From positions 62,001 through 126,000 of the forward strand of contig CAMJWT010000001.1 of the NCBI GenBank assembly GCA_946409545.1: DNA of 64,000 bases, written 5' to 3'. The notes under the pieces were generated by a model, which did not search any database, was not told where the DNA came from, and saw nothing but the letters and a program-made list of their open reading frames with translations. The position numbers were made by a program, and so were the translations under genes. The stretch comes from RUG12783 sp946409545. Its GTDB lineage: Bacteria > Bacillota_I > Bacilli_A > RF39 > UBA660. Of this stretch, positions 63,046-64,000 are shown piece after piece; position 1 is the stretch's first letter; the number at the start of each line of letters is the position of its first letter.

Positions 63046-64000
63046 AATTTTATTTTTCCACTTGCAAGTTTTCTTTTATAGAATGAATATATTAATGGAT
63101 TAATAACTAAATCTAATTCACCAATATATTCAATAATTGAAGAATTATATCCACTTTTATTCTTAATTGCTCCAAAGTATTTACTTGCCTTATTAAAGTT
63201 ACCAGGAACAGATCCTAAATCAATGTATGAATACCCTTTTTTACCATAATATTTCATTATTTCATATGTTGTTAATGGTAATGCATTTAAATTTTTATGT
63301 TCAGGTACAACATAATTAGAAACAATTGTTGCTCCTTTACCACTAGTTATAACTAGTGCTGCTCCAATAATTAAACCATCAGGATTATTTCTAATTAGAT
63401 TCATAGAAATACTTAGATTACTTTTTAATTCAGCAAGTTTTTTATCAGATTCAATTTTGTCATTTATTACAAGTTGCATATTATATTTTCTAGCATCAGA
63501 CTCGGAAATAATATTAGCTAAACTATTATTTTTTTCTATTTCTGCACTATAAAGTTTATTAATATTCTCAGTATACTTTTGTGTATCTAAGAAAGTAAAA
63601 AAGATTTGTGCATTATCTGTTTCATCAAAAACATTAAATAATGTTTTAATAAACTTAACATTTTTTCCTTTTATTATTCTTTTGGTAACATCTAAGAAAA
63701 AGTTAATATCATTTTTAGAATCAGGAATTACTGTTAATGCTTTCTTTTGATCTAGAGTTATTTCTTCTTGTCTCTCTTTAGAGAATGACATAAATAATGT
63801 TTGAGGATTTGGATCTAATTTTGCATAAGAAGAAAATCTTGGTAACATATTTTCATTATATAAGTTAAATCCCATATGTTCGTAACTGTTTTTCTTAAAA
63901 TTTCTAAGAATTTCTTTAGATGATTCACTATCTACTTCGTTATCTCCTAAAGAATCATATTTACGATAAATAATAGGGGGATCTATTTTTATAAAAATAA
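63036..64000 (-). CDS. FemAB family peptidoglycan aminoacyltransferase (partial)
   Basis: The C-terminal part, about 320 codons, of a FemA/FemB/FemX/MurM-type protein; the frame stays open to the right edge (upstream residues IFIKIDPPIIYRKYD), so the start is outside. Features: FMSFSKERQEEI near MGFNLYNENM, a central charged two-helix coiled coil (NINKLYSAEIEKN...SDKKLAELKSNLS) as in FemA, and the GNAT-like end with YSYIDLGSVPGNF and FGAIKNKSGYNSSIIEYIGELDLVINPLIY. It adds amino acids from aminoacyl-tRNA to the lipid II side chain, so cross-bridges exist and a wall is present. Confidence 0.93.
   Translation of the reverse strand, partial: IFIKIDPPIIYRKYDSLGDNEVDSESSKEILRNFKKNSYEHMGFNLYNENMLPRFSSYAKLDPNPQTLFMSFSKERQEEITLDQKKALTVIPDSKNDINFFLDVTKRIIKGKNVKFIKTLFNVFDETDNAQIFFTFLDTQKYTENINKLYSAEIEKNNSLANIISESDARKYNMQLVINDKIESDKKLAELKSNLSISMNLIRNNPDGLIIGAALVITSGKGATIVSNYVVPEHKNLNALPLTTYEIMKYYGKKGYSYIDLGSVPGNFNKASKYFGAIKNKSGYNSSIIEYIGELDLVINPLIYSFYKRKLASGKIKLKD

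Noticed and set aside
1..64000. tRNA or rRNA genes in intergenic regions
   Set aside because: No cloverleaf or rRNA-like stretch was seen; all intergenic regions are short and AT-rich. The GTGGGAG elements are leader mimics, not rRNA.
1..64000. Mycoplasma genetic code (TGA as Trp)
   Set aside because: Genes end in TGA in ATGA overlaps (for example 10729, 17059 and 21112), and Trp in conserved motifs is TGG.

Overview
The window is AT-rich, densely packed bacterial chromosome, almost all on one strand. Gene content (SecE, NusG, UvrA, WhiA, Lgt, FtsEX, ClpB behind a CIRCE operator, RpoBC, glycolytic enzymes, FemAB and VanY-like envelope proteins, WXG100 proteins) points to a low-GC Bacilli or Mollicutes-related bacterium with a cell wall. 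TGA is a stop codon here: several genes end in TGA inside ATGA overlaps, and tryptophan is TGG. It is therefore not a code-4 mycoplasma, although RpoB carries the Asn that makes mollicutes rifampicin-resistant and ClpB has the mycoplasma-like short form. My inference is an uncultured gut lineage of the RF39 type; the window alone cannot prove this.

Layout. 1-0.8 kb: end of one member and one complete member of a WXG-like helical protein family. 0.9-6.9 kb: radical SAM protein, a degenerate VanY-like protein, a GH31 glucosidase and three unknown genes, one resembling a kinase remnant with a membrane anchor. 7-10.1 kb: secE-nusG and rplK-rplA-rplJ-rplL with two L1-stalk mimics and an L10 leader. 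10.2-13.9 kb: three Tim44-like proteins, a SanA/YdcF protein and a YdjI-type SPFH protein; three of the five carry zinc ribbons. 14-19.3 kb: uvrA and a two-gene unit for a large hydrophobic Pro/Thr-rich protein. 19.3-26.2 kb: lgt-whiA-acetyltransferase, TGS nucleoside kinase-gap, a 52-residue membrane protein, ftsE-ftsX. 26.3-35.1 kb: two related modules, each with a repeat-bearing single-pass membrane protein, a ~190-225 residue helical-plus-beta protein and a pair of WXG100-size proteins, with CIRCE-clpB between them. 35-43 kb: a replication and ribosome neighbourhood resembling the B. subtilis origin region (rpsF-ssb-rpsR, rplI-dnaB, M23 peptidase-walJ-rlmH). 43-48.9 kb: AGCS transporter, two more members of the WXG-like family flanking ung, a Mn2+ riboswitch in front of a stomatin-like gene, a DUF1292 gene and a metallophosphoesterase. 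49-52.3 kb: an operon of three unrecognised genes. 52.6-59.9 kb: rpoB-rpoC. 59.9-62.3 kb: pgk-tpiA and an HNH-like gene. 62.3-64 kb: a Spo0A-like regulator and the end of a FemAB gene running off the window.

The most system-like content is the WXG100 and helical-protein complement: four WXG100-size proteins in two pairs, four members of a roughly 225-residue family, and two membrane-anchored repeat proteins. This looks like the substrate and surface side of a type VII-like secretion system. No EssC/FtsK-type ATPase is present here, so the machinery must lie elsewhere if it exists.

Regulation is unusually readable. Most transcription units end in perfect T-tailed hairpins and start at sigma-A-type promoters, many with an extended TGnTATAAT -10. 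There are leaders for L1, L10 and probably S6:S18, a CIRCE operator and a yybP-ykoY riboswitch. I found no rRNA, tRNA, insertion sequence, prophage or CRISPR array, and no gene-free stretch longer than about 300 bases.
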